Assembly: GCA_001899765.1 (NCBI GenBank)
Contig: MKWM01000073.1
Location: 107,129 to 171,128, forward strand
Source of the DNA: Thiobacillus sp. 63-78
GTDB lineage: Bacteria; Pseudomonadota; Gammaproteobacteria; Burkholderiales; Thiobacillaceae
DNA: 64,000 bases
Direction: 5' to 3'
The position numbers and the translations under genes are program-made. The notes under the pieces were generated by a model. It was not told the origin of the DNA and did no database searches. It saw nothing but the letters and a program-made list of their open reading frames with translations. Below, one piece after another: positions 23,892 to 35,474 of the stretch; position 1 is the first letter of the stretch, and every line of letters begins with the position of its first letter.

Positions 23892-26827
23892 GTGACAGGG
23901 CCGACGATCAGCTTGCCCTGTCCGCCGGGCTGACCACCAGGACCGCCGCGCTGTGCCTGGGCCTCGAATCGGGCGTGGCGGAAATATTCGATCTCGTCAC
24001 GCCGACCACGGCCGAGCTGCTGAAGTGGTGGTTCGGTGACGACGTGGTGGCGGCGCGCGGCGGGCTGAATTTCCACGCGGGGCAGAAACAGGCGATCCTG
24101 AATGCCATCGTGGCGCACGAGGTGCTGGGCGCAACCACGCTGCTGGATCTATACAAGCAGGCTGCGCCCGATGCGCTGCTGGCTGGCAGTCGCATGAACG
24201 AAGTCGCACAAGCAAAACACGCACACCCAAAATACTGTCTGAAGATGGCCACCGGCACCGGCAAGACCTGGGTGTTGCAGGCGCTGCTGATCTGGCAGGT
24301 GCTCAACAAGACCGCCGCGCTGAATGAAGGTGTGGACGACCCGCGCTTCACCCGGCAGTTCCTGATCGTCGCCCCCGGCCTGATCGTGTACGACCGGCTG
24401 CTGGACGCATTCTGCGGCAAGCTCATGGGCGGGGTGCGTGACTTTGCGACCTCCGATGTGGCGCAGTTCGCCGATCTGTTCATTCCGGATTCGCACCGCG
24501 ATCAGGTGTTCGGGTTTGTGCGCGGCAATGTCTGCGCCAAGGACGACATCGGCCTGAAGGCGACGGGCAACGGCATGATCGCGATAACCAACTGGCATCT
24601 GCTGGCGGAAGGCGATACGCCGCAACCCGAAGACGAAATGCTCAGCCCCGGCGCGCCGCTGGAACCGCAGCAGGTGATCGGGGCGGTGCTGCCGCTGACG
24701 CCGGGGCGTGCCACCGGTAACAGCCTCGACGTGCTCGACCGCCGATACGCGCGTGGCAACGTGCTGGAATTCCTGGCTGGGTTGCCCGAGTTGATGGTGT
24801 TCAACGACGAGGCGCACCACATTCATGAAGTGAAGCGCGAAGGCGAGACGACCGAAGTGGAATGGCAGAAGAGCCTGTCCCGCATCGCCGAGACCAAGGG
24901 CCGCCGCTTCGTGCAGGTGGACTTTTCCGCCACGCCATACAACGACGTGGGCTCTGGCCGGAACAAGACGAAGCTTTATTTCCCGCACATCATTACCGAT
25001 TTCGATTTGAAGACCGCGATGCGTATGGGGCTGGTGAAATCGCTGGTGCTGGACCGGCGCCGCGAAATCGGCGCACTGCCGCTGGAGTTCAAGGCCGAGC
25101 GCGATGAGGACGGCAATCCGGTATTGGGCGAAGGCCAGCGCGTGATGCTGCGCGCAGGGCTGTCCAAGCTGAAAAAGCTGGAAATGGATTTCGCCAAAAT
25201 CGATCCTGCCCGTCACCCCAAAATGCTGGTGGTGTGCGAGGACACCACCGTATCGCCGCTGGTGGCCGTTTTCCTGAATCAGGAAGGCCTCGGTGAAGAC
25301 GAGGTGATGACCATCGACTCCGGCAAGAAAGCCGAGCTGGGCGAAAAGGACTGGGCACCGGTGCGCGAGCGCCTGTTCAACGTGGACAAACACGCGACAC
25401 CGCGCGTGATCGTGAGCGTACTGATGCTGCGCGAAGGCTTCGACGTCAACAACATCTGCGTGATCGTGCCGCTGCGCGCGAGCCAGGCGCAAATCCTGCT
25501 GGAGCAGACCATCGGACGCGGCTTGCGGCTGATGTGGCGCGACCCGGAATACGACGACATCAAGCGCGACAACCGCGAACGCCTGAAGAATGGCCAGGCG
25601 CCGGGCAGCCTGATCGACGTGCTGTCCATCGTCGAACACCCGGCCTTCCAGTCGTTCTACGATGAGCTGATCAGCGAAGGGCTGGTGGGCGAATCGACCG
25701 AGGACAGTGACAGCACCAGCAGCACGGGGGATGTGATCGCGGCGGAGCTGCGCGAAGGCTACGAGGCGTTCGATTTCGCCATCCCCTTCATTCTGCGCGA
25801 AGCCGATGAAACCATGGATCACGCCGTGCTGGATGTGGCGAAGCTGCCCGCCTTCACCGCCATGACACCGGATCAACTGGCCGCGATGCTGGGGCGGGGC
25901 GATGTCTTCGTGTCGCAGGACTTGCAGAGCAATACCCTGTTCGGCGATTACCGCGTGGCCGGCGCAATCATGAACGTCTCCGGCTACAACGATTTTCTGG
26001 CGCGGCTGACGCGGCGTATCAGTCAGGCTTTGAATCAGCCGCTGCCGAAAGGCAACAAGATCGCCGCGCACCTTGCCAATCCATACTTGCAGGTCAATAC
26101 GGCCGACCTCACCGGCGCGCTCGACGATTACATCTGGACGCAGCTATTCGGCAGCCCGTTCAATCCGATGGACGGCGAAAACTGGCGCGTGCTGTTGTTG
26201 CAGCCGGTGGTGGATCACATCACCAAGGTGTTTGCGGTTGCGCTGATTGAAGCCGAAGCACCGCAGGTGACGGGGCAAACCGAAGTGCTGCACCGCCGTT
26301 TGTCCGAAGTGCCGAAGCTGATGATGCGTGAAAGCAGCTCGCTGCCCGTGATCAAGTGCATTTACGAACGGCTGGCTTTCCCCACCCGCAGCGGCGGGCT
26401 GGAACGCGCCTTCATGGAATGGGCACAGGCCGATGCGGGGATACAGGCATTCTGCAAGATCAGCGAGAACCGCCATACCTTTGCAAGATTGCGCTACGTG
26501 AAGGAAGACGGCCTACCCGCGTTTTACTCACCGGACTTTCTGGTGCGTGCGGAATCGGCGATTTATCTGGTGGAAACCAAGGCGCAGCAGCAAACCACGC
26601 ACCCCAACGTGCAACGCAAGCTGAAATCGGCTACGGCCTGGTGCGAGCGCATCAATAGCCTGTCGCCCGAACAGCGCGACGGCTTGCCGTGGCATTACGT
26701 GCTGCTCGGGGAATCACAGTTTCGTGATTGGCGCAGCAAAGGCGCTCGTCTCGGTGAATTACTGGATTTTGCACGGGTGCGCCCCCTCAACGATGCTTCG
26801 TTGCAGGGGCGACTGGCCTTGTCATAA
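23888..26827 (+). CDS. res: Type III-like restriction endonuclease, helicase subunit (Res)
   Basis: A 979-residue superfamily-2 helicase/nuclease. Walker A MATGTGKTW (120-128), DEAH (307-310), SATPYND shortly after, a helicase C domain ending in QTIGRGLRLMW, and a C-terminal nuclease signature PDFLVRAESAIYLVETK (Pro882-Asp883 and a downstream Glu-x-Lys), consistent with a PD-(D/E)xK site. Start ATG 23888 overlaps the mod stop; upstream in-frame codons belong to mod and are discounted. With Mod it forms a complete, apparently intact restriction-modification system. All motifs expected for activity are present. Confidence 0.88.
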   Translation: MSDRADDQLALSAGLTTRTAALCLGLESGVAEIFDLVTPTTAELLKWWFGDDVVAARGGLNFHAGQKQAILNAIVAHEVLGATTLLDLYKQAAPDALLAGSRMNEVAQAKHAHPKYCLKMATGTGKTWVLQALLIWQVLNKTAALNEGVDDPRFTRQFLIVAPGLIVYDRLLDAFCGKLMGGVRDFATSDVAQFADLFIPDSHRDQVFGFVRGNVCAKDDIGLKATGNGMIAITNWHLLAEGDTPQPEDEMLSPGAPLEPQQVIGAVLPLTPGRATGNSLDVLDRRYARGNVLEFLAGLPELMVFNDEAHHIHEVKREGETTEVEWQKSLSRIAETKGRRFVQVDFSATPYNDVGSGRNKTKLYFPHIITDFDLKTAMRMGLVKSLVLDRRREIGALPLEFKAERDEDGNPVLGEGQRVMLRAGLSKLKKLEMDFAKIDPARHPKMLVVCEDTTVSPLVAVFLNQEGLGEDEVMTIDSGKKAELGEKDWAPVRERLFNVDKHATPRVIVSVLMLREGFDVNNICVIVPLRASQAQILLEQTIGRGLRLMWRDPEYDDIKRDNRERLKNGQAPGSLIDVLSIVEHPAFQSFYDELISEGLVGESTEDSDSTSSTGDVIAAELREGYEAFDFAIPFILREADETMDHAVLDVAKLPAFTAMTPDQLAAMLGRGDVFVSQDLQSNTLFGDYRVAGAIMNVSGYNDFLARLTRRISQALNQPLPKGNKIAAHLANPYLQVNTADLTGALDDYIWTQLFGSPFNPMDGENWRVLLLQPVVDHITKVFAVALIEAEAPQVTGQTEVLHRRLSEVPKLMMRESSSLPVIKCIYERLAFPTRSGGLERAFMEWAQADAGIQAFCKISENRHTFARLRYVKEDGLPAFYSPDFLVRAESAIYLVETKAQQQTTHPNVQRKLKSATAWCERINSLSPEQRDGLPWHYVLLGESQFRDWRSKGARLGELLDFARVRPLNDASLQGRLALS

Positions 26828-26850
26828 GTCCAGTCGCCGCACCACGCAAA

Positions 26851-29715
<2,865 letters not shown>

Positions 29716-29725
29716 GCCCGACGCC

Positions 29726-30043
29726 ATGCGCCAGTTTCGTCCCGCCGAACTCGCCACCCATATCCAGTCAGGCCATACCCCGGTGCTGCTCGACGTGCGT
29801 GAACCGTGGGAATGGAACGTGTGCCGCCTGCCCGGCGCGATCCTGATCCCGATGCGCGAATTGCCGTCACGGCTTGTGGAATTGCGCAAAGAGGCTGAAA
29901 CCGTGGTGATCTGCCATCATGGCGTACGCAGCTATCACGCGGCGCGCTACCTGGAAGCGGCGGGGTTTGCCGACGTCATCAATCTGGCGGGTGGCGTGGC
30001 GGCATGGGCGAACGAAGTCGATCCAGCCATGCCGCGCTACTGA
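29726..30043 (+). CDS. Rhodanese-like sulfurtransferase
   Basis: A 105-residue single rhodanese domain. VLLDVREPWEWNVCRLPGAILIPM is the conserved first half. The active-site loop is CHHGVRS with catalytic Cys63, a sequence common in GlpE-like stand-alone domains. It probably handles persulfide sulfur in the cytoplasm; no signal peptide is seen. It lies between pcm and tolC, close enough for co-transcription. Confidence 0.9.
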   Translation: MRQFRPAELATHIQSGHTPVLLDVREPWEWNVCRLPGAILIPMRELPSRLVELRKEAETVVICHHGVRSYHAARYLEAAGFADVINLAGGVAAWANEVDPAMPRY

Positions 30044-30078
30044 AGCGCCACCGGGCACCCCATCCGAACCGGGCCGCC

Positions 30079-31497
30079 ATGCCTTTCAAGCCCCTGTCTC
30101 TTTTGCTCGTTCTCGCGCTGGTGCCCATGGCCCATGCAGAAAACCTGTCCGCCGTCTTCCAGGACGCGCAGGCCTACGATGCGCAGTATGCCGCCGCCCG
30201 CGCCGCCTGGCAGGCCGGTCAGGAAAAGGCCGTGCAGGGCCGTGCGGGGCTGCTGCCCAATGTCAACCTCGGCGGCAACGTCCAGTACAACAAGCTTGAC
30301 TCCACCCTGCCCGGCGGCGACGCCGACTACACCTCCAATGGCCTGTCGCTGAATGCCACGCAACCGCTGTTCCGCAAACAGAACTGGATACAGTACGAGC
30401 GGTCGCGGGAACAGGTGAAACTTGCCGGGATGCAGTTGAAGGTGGCCGAGCAGGAACTGATCCTGCGCGTCGCGCAGGCCTATTTCGACGTGCTGCAGTC
30501 GCAGGACAATATCGCCTTCATCCAGGCGCAGAAATCGGCCATCACCGAACAGCTGGCGTCCGCCCGGCGCAATTTCGAAGTCGGGACCGCCACCATCACC
30601 GACACCCATGAAGCGCAGGCGCGCTACGACCTTGCCGTGGCACAGGAAATCGCCGAGCAGAACAGCCTCGCGATCCGTCTGCGCGCGCTGGAAAAAATGA
30701 TCGGCAAGCCCCCCGGCGCCTTGGACATCTTCATCGAACGGGGCCCGCTCAAGGTCGACGCCGAGTCCATCGATACCTGGGCCGCACGTGCCGCCGCGGA
30801 CAACCTGCAGGCTGGAATCCGCCGGATCGCCAAGACTCTGGCCGACCAGGAAGTCGAGCTCAACCGCGCCGGCCACTATCCCACGCTCGACGCGGTGGCC
30901 GGCTATACCGTCAGCAACAACCAGAATTTCGGTGCGATACAGATGGATACCCGTACTGCCAGCATCGGTGTTCAGCTCAACCTGCCGATCTACCAGGGCG
31001 GCCTCGTCAACTCGCGTGTGCGCGAAGCGGTGGCCAACCAGGAAAAAGCGCGCCACGACCTCGAGGCCGCGACGCGCGACGCCAGCCTGCAGGCCCGTCA
31101 GGCCTGGCTCGACGTCAGCAGCGGCGCCGCCCGCGTGCAGGCCCTGGAGCAGGCACTCGCTTCCACCCGGACCCAGCTCGACTCCACCCGGCTTGGCCTG
31201 CAGGTCGGCGTGCGCACCAGCCTCGACGTCCTGAACGCCGAACAGCAGGTGCTGTCGGCCAGTCGCGATCTGGCCGGCGCGCGTTACGCCTACCTGCTGG
31301 CCGGATTGTCGCTCAAGGCCGCTGCGGGCAGCCTCTCGGCAGGCGACCTGCGGGCGATCGACGCCTTGTTGAGCCGGCAGCCCGGCAGCCCCCCGCTATC
31401 CGCTGTCGATCCCCCGGCGACGGCCACCCCTGCGGCACGGCTCCTGAAACAAGGCTCGCTGACACGTGGCCAGGCAGACCAGACCGCCACCCGTTAA
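30079..31497 (+). CDS. tolC: TolC-family outer-membrane channel protein
   Basis: A 472-residue outer-membrane factor for type I secretion or efflux. The signal peptide is MPFKPLSLLLVLALVPMAHA. Two repeats typical of the TolC alpha-barrel follow, with long heptad-rich helices and the markers LNATQPLFRKQNWIQYERS, EVGTATITDTHEAQARYDLA (first repeat) and LQVGVRTSLDVLNAEQQVLSASRDLAGARYAYLLAGLSLKAAAG (second). Start ATG 30079 is used because the signal peptide begins there. No inner-membrane partner is encoded nearby. It overlaps the DUF454 gene by 32 bases. Confidence 0.92.
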   Translation: MPFKPLSLLLVLALVPMAHAENLSAVFQDAQAYDAQYAAARAAWQAGQEKAVQGRAGLLPNVNLGGNVQYNKLDSTLPGGDADYTSNGLSLNATQPLFRKQNWIQYERSREQVKLAGMQLKVAEQELILRVAQAYFDVLQSQDNIAFIQAQKSAITEQLASARRNFEVGTATITDTHEAQARYDLAVAQEIAEQNSLAIRLRALEKMIGKPPGALDIFIERGPLKVDAESIDTWAARAAADNLQAGIRRIAKTLADQEVELNRAGHYPTLDAVAGYTVSNNQNFGAIQMDTRTASIGVQLNLPIYQGGLVNSRVREAVANQEKARHDLEAATRDASLQARQAWLDVSSGAARVQALEQALASTRTQLDSTRLGLQVGVRTSLDVLNAEQQVLSASRDLAGARYAYLLAGLSLKAAAGSLSAGDLRAIDALLSRQPGSPPLSAVDPPATATPAARLLKQGSLTRGQADQTATR

Positions 31498-31918
31498 CAA
31501 TCCGTCGGCGCGCCAGGAGACCCCTCACCGCCATCCCTACGCGATCCGGCTGATCTTTGCCGGATCAGGCGTGCTGTTCATGGCGCTCGGCGTGCTCGGG
31601 ATCTTTCTGCCGGTGCTGCCGACCACGCCATTCATGCTGCTGGCTGCAGCGTGCTTCGCCCGTTCGTCGCCCCGCATTCATCACTGGTTGCTGAGCCATC
31701 CGACCTTCGGCCCGATCCTCCACGAGTGGCACACCTATCGCAGCATTCCCTACCGGGCCAAACGCGCGGCCCTGCTGCTGATTGCGCTGAGCTTCGGGGT
31801 GTCCATTGCGTGCTTCGTACCGGGCTGGCCGGCGAAACTGGCAATGGGTATCGGCGGTCTGGTGCTGGCAATCTGGATCGCGCGCATTCCCTCGCGCGAT
31901 GCTCCGCGCAAGGCATGA
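31466..31918 (+). CDS. DUF454 (YbaN-like) membrane protein
   Basis: A 150-residue protein with three hydrophobic segments. Residues about 28-60 contain LIFAGSGVLFMALGVLGIFLPVLPTTPFMLLAAACFARSSPR, the DUF454 hallmark, followed by LLSHPTFGPILHEW and two more membrane spans. The function of the family is unknown. The start lies within the 3' end of tolC. A later start (around residue 25) would remove the unusual polar N-terminus and the overlap, so the first residues are uncertain. Confidence 0.8.
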   Translation: MARQTRPPPVNNPSARQETPHRHPYAIRLIFAGSGVLFMALGVLGIFLPVLPTTPFMLLAAACFARSSPRIHHWLLSHPTFGPILHEWHTYRSIPYRAKRAALLLIALSFGVSIACFVPGWPAKLAMGIGGLVLAIWIARIPSRDAPRKA

Positions 31919-31924
31919 ACCGAT

Positions 31925-33187
31925 TCAGGGCGGCGTGGCGCCGCCCAGCAAGGCCCACACCCGGCCGGCCGCCCCCTTGTGCGCGGCCGTGAAGGCCTTG
32001 CCGGCTTCGCCCATCCGCTGCCGCGCCACCTCATCCCGCATCAGTCGCGCCGCCTCGCCAATCCATGATTCGGCATTCGCCACCCGAACGGCGGCGCCCT
32101 GCGCGATGGCATCTTCCGCGGCCTGCTTGAAATTCTCGGTATGCGGCCCGAGGATCACCGGGCATCCCACCGCGCACGCCTCGATCAGATTCTGTCCGCC
32201 GTAGGGCAGCAGGCTGCCCCCGATCAGCGCGCAATCCGCCGCCTGGTAATAGGCAAACATTTCGCCCAGACTGTCGCCCAGCCAGACGCGGGTGGATGCC
32301 CGCACCGCTTCGCCCCCGCTGCGGCGCTGCAGGCTGAGCCCGCTACTCCTGGCCAGCACGGCCACCCCGTCGAAGCGCTGCGGATGACGCGGCACCAGCA
32401 CCAGCAGCGCCTCGGCCGGAGCCGTGTGCGCAAAAGCTTCCAGTACCAGCCGCTCCTCGCCCTCGCGCGTGCTGGCGGCGAGCCATACCGGACGCGGACC
32501 GATACGCTGACGAAACATCCGGCCCAGTTCCTGCGCGGTGGCGGGCGGATCGACGTCGAATTTGAGATTACCGCTCACGCTGACGCTGCGAGCGCCCAGG
32601 TCGAGCAGGCGCCGGGCATCGGCCTGGGTTTGTGCCGCGACCGCCTCGAAACCGCTCAGGGTTGCGCGCGCCAGCGCCGCCAGTTTGCGATAGCCGCGCG
32701 CCGAGCGTGCCGACAGGCGGGCGTTCACCAGAAACAGTTTGACCCCTGCCCGCTGCGACGCCCGCACCAGATTGGGCCATAGCTCGGTTTCCATGATGAT
32801 GCCCAAACGGGGCTGCGCCTGGCGCAGGAAAAAAGCCATGGCGCCAGCAAAGTCGTAGGGCAGATAGCGCACCGTCACATGCTCGCCAAACAACTGTTCA
32901 AGCGTCGCCCGCCCCGCCGGGGTCATGCAGGTTATCAGTAGCGGCGGGGCGGGACTTTGCGCGAGAAACTTTGCCACCAGCGGTGCCGCGGCACGCGCCT
33001 CGCCCACCGACACCGCATGGATCCACACGGGATGGCCGGGCAACGTGCCCATCCACCCGAAACGTTCGGAGACATGCCGCCAATAGCCGCGTTCCCTGAC
33101 CCCGCGCAGCAGCAGACGCAACGGAATCCACGGCAGCGTCAGCCACAGCAACAGTTGATACAGGGCGCGCTGCAGGATTAATGTCAT
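31925..33187 (-). CDS. waaA: 3-deoxy-D-manno-octulosonic acid transferase
   Basis: A 420-residue GT30 glycosyltransferase that attaches Kdo to lipid A precursor at the inner membrane. One N-terminal membrane helix anchors it. VWIHAVSVGEARAA contains the likely catalytic glutamate, and METELWPNLVRASQRAGVKLFLVNARLS, GNLKFD, AASTREGEE and LIGGSLLPYGGQNLIEACAVGCPVILGPHTENF are family motifs. It is convergent with the DUF454 gene and divergent from the epimerase gene. Confidence 0.95.
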   Translation of the reverse strand: MTLILQRALYQLLLWLTLPWIPLRLLLRGVRERGYWRHVSERFGWMGTLPGHPVWIHAVSVGEARAAAPLVAKFLAQSPAPPLLITCMTPAGRATLEQLFGEHVTVRYLPYDFAGAMAFFLRQAQPRLGIIMETELWPNLVRASQRAGVKLFLVNARLSARSARGYRKLAALARATLSGFEAVAAQTQADARRLLDLGARSVSVSGNLKFDVDPPATAQELGRMFRQRIGPRPVWLAASTREGEERLVLEAFAHTAPAEALLVLVPRHPQRFDGVAVLARSSGLSLQRRSGGEAVRASTRVWLGDSLGEMFAYYQAADCALIGGSLLPYGGQNLIEACAVGCPVILGPHTENFKQAAEDAIAQGAAVRVANAESWIGEAARLMRDEVARQRMGEAGKAFTAAHKGAAGRVWALLGGATPP

Positions 33188-33251
33188 GGCCGGATTTTAT
33201 GGGATGGCCGGGGCATGCTGCTAAAATCGCGCAAAAAACCGGAAGACAACC

Positions 33252-34262
33252 ATGAAAGTGCTGGTCACAGGCGCCGCCGGATTCATCGGCATGCACGTCG
33301 CGCAAATCCTGCTCAAGCGCGGCGACGAGGTCGTCGGCCTCGACAATCTCAACGACTACTACGATCCGGCGCTGAAACTCGCGCGGCTGGAGCAGTTGAA
33401 GCCGCTTCCCGGCTTCCGCTTCGTCAAGGACGACATCGCTGACCGCATGACGATGGAGGACCTGTTCGAAAAAGAACACTTCGACGCCGTCATCAACCTC
33501 GCCGCGCAGGCCGGCGTGCGCTACTCGCTGAAGAATCCGCATGCGTATGTCCAGTCCAACCTCGTCGGCTTCGCCAACCTGCTCGAAGGCTGCCGCCACC
33601 ACGGCGTCAAGCATTTCGTCTACGCCAGTTCGTCCAGCGTCTACGGCGCCAACACCAGAATCCCGTTCTCCACCCACGACCCGGTCAACCATCCGGTCAG
33701 CCTCTACGCCGCGAGCAAGAAGGCCAACGAGCTGATGGCGCATACCTACTCGCACCTCTACGGCCTGCCGACCACCGGGCTGCGCTACTTTACCGTCTAC
33801 GGCCCGTGGGGCCGCCCCGACATGTCGCCCTGGCTGTTCACCTCGGCCATCCTCGAAGGCCGCAGCATCGACGTCTTCAACCACGGCGACATGATGCGCG
33901 ACTTCACCTACATCGACGACATCGCCGACGGCACGGTGAAAGTGCTCGACCGCATCCCGCAGGGCAACCCCAACTTCGACCACAACAACCCCGACCCGGC
34001 GTCGAGCCACGCGCCCTATCGCGTCTACAACATCGGCAACCACACCCCCGTGCAGTTGATGGACTTCATCGGCACCATCGAAAAGGCATTGGGCCAGGAA
34101 GCGAAGAAGAACTTCCTGCCGATGCAGGACGGCGACGTGCAGGCGACCTACGCGGATGTGGACGATCTGATCCGCGACACCGGCTTCAAGCCAGCGACGA
34201 CGCTGGAATACGGGATCGGGAAGTGGGTGGCGTGGTATCGGGGGTATAAGCAGTTGGCTTGA
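33252..34262 (+). CDS. NAD-dependent epimerase, UDP-glucuronate 4-epimerase type
   Basis: A 336-residue extended SDR. VTGAAGFIGMHVA is the NAD loop, VVGLDNLNDYYDPALK is typical of the UDP-glucuronate/galacturonate 4-epimerase group, and the catalytic triad is visible in ASSSSVYG and LYAASKKANE (Tyr-x-x-x-Lys). RYFTVYGPWGRPDM and GDMMRDFTYIDDI are also conserved. It probably supplies sugar nucleotides for capsule or lipopolysaccharide, in keeping with waaA next door. The last 120 bases before the C-terminus are repeated 919 bases downstream. Confidence 0.9.
   Translation: MKVLVTGAAGFIGMHVAQILLKRGDEVVGLDNLNDYYDPALKLARLEQLKPLPGFRFVKDDIADRMTMEDLFEKEHFDAVINLAAQAGVRYSLKNPHAYVQSNLVGFANLLEGCRHHGVKHFVYASSSSVYGANTRIPFSTHDPVNHPVSLYAASKKANELMAHTYSHLYGLPTTGLRYFTVYGPWGRPDMSPWLFTSAILEGRSIDVFNHGDMMRDFTYIDDIADGTVKVLDRIPQGNPNFDHNNPDPASSHAPYRVYNIGNHTPVQLMDFIGTIEKALGQEAKKNFLPMQDGDVQATYADVDDLIRDTGFKPATTLEYGIGKWVAWYRGYKQLA
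34122..34241 (+). repeat. Direct repeat, copy 1 (3' end of epimerase gene)
   Basis: A 120-base segment encoding the epimerase C-terminus from MQDGDVQATYADVDD onward. It matches 35041-35160 with seven differences (about 94% identity), all at synonymous codon positions. The two copies bracket the VapBC-like pair. Confidence 0.9.
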
Positions 34263-34330
34263 TTTTCCAGTCGAGTTCACCGTGAACAAATGGGATTAGA
34301 ATTTCCACGAGGCCATCACAAGGAGTGACC

Positions 34331-34573
34331 ATGAGCGCGATTGTCGAACAGGCTTTGATCGAGAAATTGCAGAAGCTTCCTCCGCAACGCCAAGCGGAAG
34401 TCCGGGATTTCGTGGAATTTCTGGCCGCGCGCGAGGAGCGCGCTGCAGCTGGCGAACGCCTCGGAGAATCATTAGCTGGACTCGACGCCTTGAATCTGCC
34501 GCCGCTCTCCGACGAGGAGATCGAAGCCGAGATTCAGGCGGCACGTCAGGATCGCATCGCCCGGCGAACCTGA
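34331..34573 (+). CDS. DUF2281/VapB-like antitoxin
   Basis: An 80-residue acidic protein: MSAIVEQALIEKLQKLPPQRQAEVRDFVEFLAAREE resembles the DUF2281 motif (Leu-Pro-x-x-x-x-x-Val-x-Asp-Phe-x-x-Phe-Leu) found in small antitoxins, and the acidic C-terminal tail would fit a partner-binding role. AAGGAG lies 5 bases before the ATG. The stop is 2 bases before a PIN-domain toxin, so they form a two-gene operon inside the repeat-bracketed segment. Confidence 0.75.
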   Translation: MSAIVEQALIEKLQKLPPQRQAEVRDFVEFLAAREERAAAGERLGESLAGLDALNLPPLSDEEIEAEIQAARQDRIARRT

Positions 34574-34575
34574 TC

Positions 34576-35001
34576 GTGCGGGTAGTGCTGGATACGAATA
34601 CGCTGGTGTCGGGAATCATCTCTCCTGGCGGGCCGCCGCGTCGGCTGCTTGACGGTGCACGCAGGCAGATTTTTGAGTTGTGCAGTAGCGCAACGCTGCT
34701 GGCGGAATTGCTCGATGTGCTCGCCCGGGAGAAATTTTCAATACGGCTGGCGCAAGCTGGATTGTCACATCAAGGCATCGTGGTGGACTTGCGCCGCCTG
34801 GCCCATATGGCTACCCCTCAGGAAGTGCCACGCGTAATCGAACAGGATGCAGACGACGATCATGTAATCGCTTGCGCCGTCGCCGGACAGGCAGGCCTGA
34901 TCGTCTCGGGCGACAAGCATTTGCACAGCTTGGGTGGCCAGTATCAGGGCATTCCTATCGTGACAGCGACAGAGGCAGTACAGAGAATTCTGGCTGGCTG
35001 A
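34576..35001 (+). CDS. PIN-domain toxin (VapC-like ribonuclease)
   Basis: A 141-residue PIN-domain protein of the COG1569 type. The acidic residues of the nuclease site are visible: VVLDTNTLVSGI (Asp6), a mid-domain glutamate in LAELLDVLAREKF, and DADDDHVIACAVAGQAGLIVSGDKHLHSL (paired aspartates). The start is GTG, 2 bases after the antitoxin stop. Probably a toxin cleaving RNA, neutralised by the upstream protein. Confidence 0.82.
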   Translation: MRVVLDTNTLVSGIISPGGPPRRLLDGARRQIFELCSSATLLAELLDVLAREKFSIRLAQAGLSHQGIVVDLRRLAHMATPQEVPRVIEQDADDDHVIACAVAGQAGLIVSGDKHLHSLGGQYQGIPIVTATEAVQRILAG

Positions 35002-35031
35002 GTCTGGGAATAAACCGAATACGACCCTTTG

Positions 35032-35187
35032 ATGAGTTGGATGCAGGACGGCGACGTGCAGGCGACCTACGCGGACGTGGACGACCTCATCCGCGACACC
35101 GGCTTCAAGCCGGCGACGACGCTGGAGTATGGAATCGGGAAGTGGGTGGCGTGGTATCGGGAATATACCTCCCACCACGCAGGATGA
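35032..35187 (+). pseudogene. 3'-end fragment of a second epimerase gene
   Basis: A 51-codon remnant that encodes the epimerase C-terminus (QDGDVQATYADVDDLIRD and GIGKWVAWYREY) but none of the NAD-binding or catalytic domain. It matches the intact gene at 34122-34241 with synonymous changes only, then diverges (WYREYTSHH instead of WYRGYKQLA). It marks the downstream edge of the toxin-antitoxin insertion. Confidence 0.85.
35041..35160 (+). repeat. Direct repeat, copy 2
   Basis: The downstream copy of the 120-base epimerase repeat, in the same orientation and 919 bases from copy 1. Seven base differences, all silent. See the entry for copy 1. Confidence 0.9.
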
Positions 35188-35213
35188 TAATCGTGCGAAT
35201 GTCGAGGTAAGCC

Positions 35214-35474
35214 ATGCCCACGATCAGCCAGTTCTTCGGCATTGTCATTCAAATGTTCTGGCGGGAACACTCGCCGCCGCACTTCCATGCGATGTATGCT
35301 GAACATGAGGCCTTGATCGACATTCGCACACTCGAAGTCATCGGCGGCAGCCTACCCCGGCGAGCGCTTGCCCTGACGATAGAATGGGCCGTCGAACATC
35401 GCGAAGAATTGATGGAGGACTGGAACCTATGCCAATCCAAACAACACCCGAAGCGGATCAAGCCGCTGGAGTAA
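35214..35474 (+). CDS. DUF4160 protein
   Basis: An 86-residue protein with the DUF4160 signature: PTISQFFGIVIQMFWREHSPPHFHAMYAEHEALIDI followed by LPRRALALTIEWAVEHREELMEDWNLCQ. DUF4160 is regularly paired with DUF2442, as here, and the pair has been suspected to be toxin-antitoxin-like, although no activity is established. The gene overlaps the DUF2442 gene by 46 bases. Confidence 0.85.
   Translation: MPTISQFFGIVIQMFWREHSPPHFHAMYAEHEALIDIRTLEVIGGSLPRRALALTIEWAVEHREELMEDWNLCQSKQHPKRIKPLE

Noticed and set aside
24149..26071. A 640-codon minus-strand frame inside res
   Set aside because: It is antisense to the helicase motifs and has no start context or family features.
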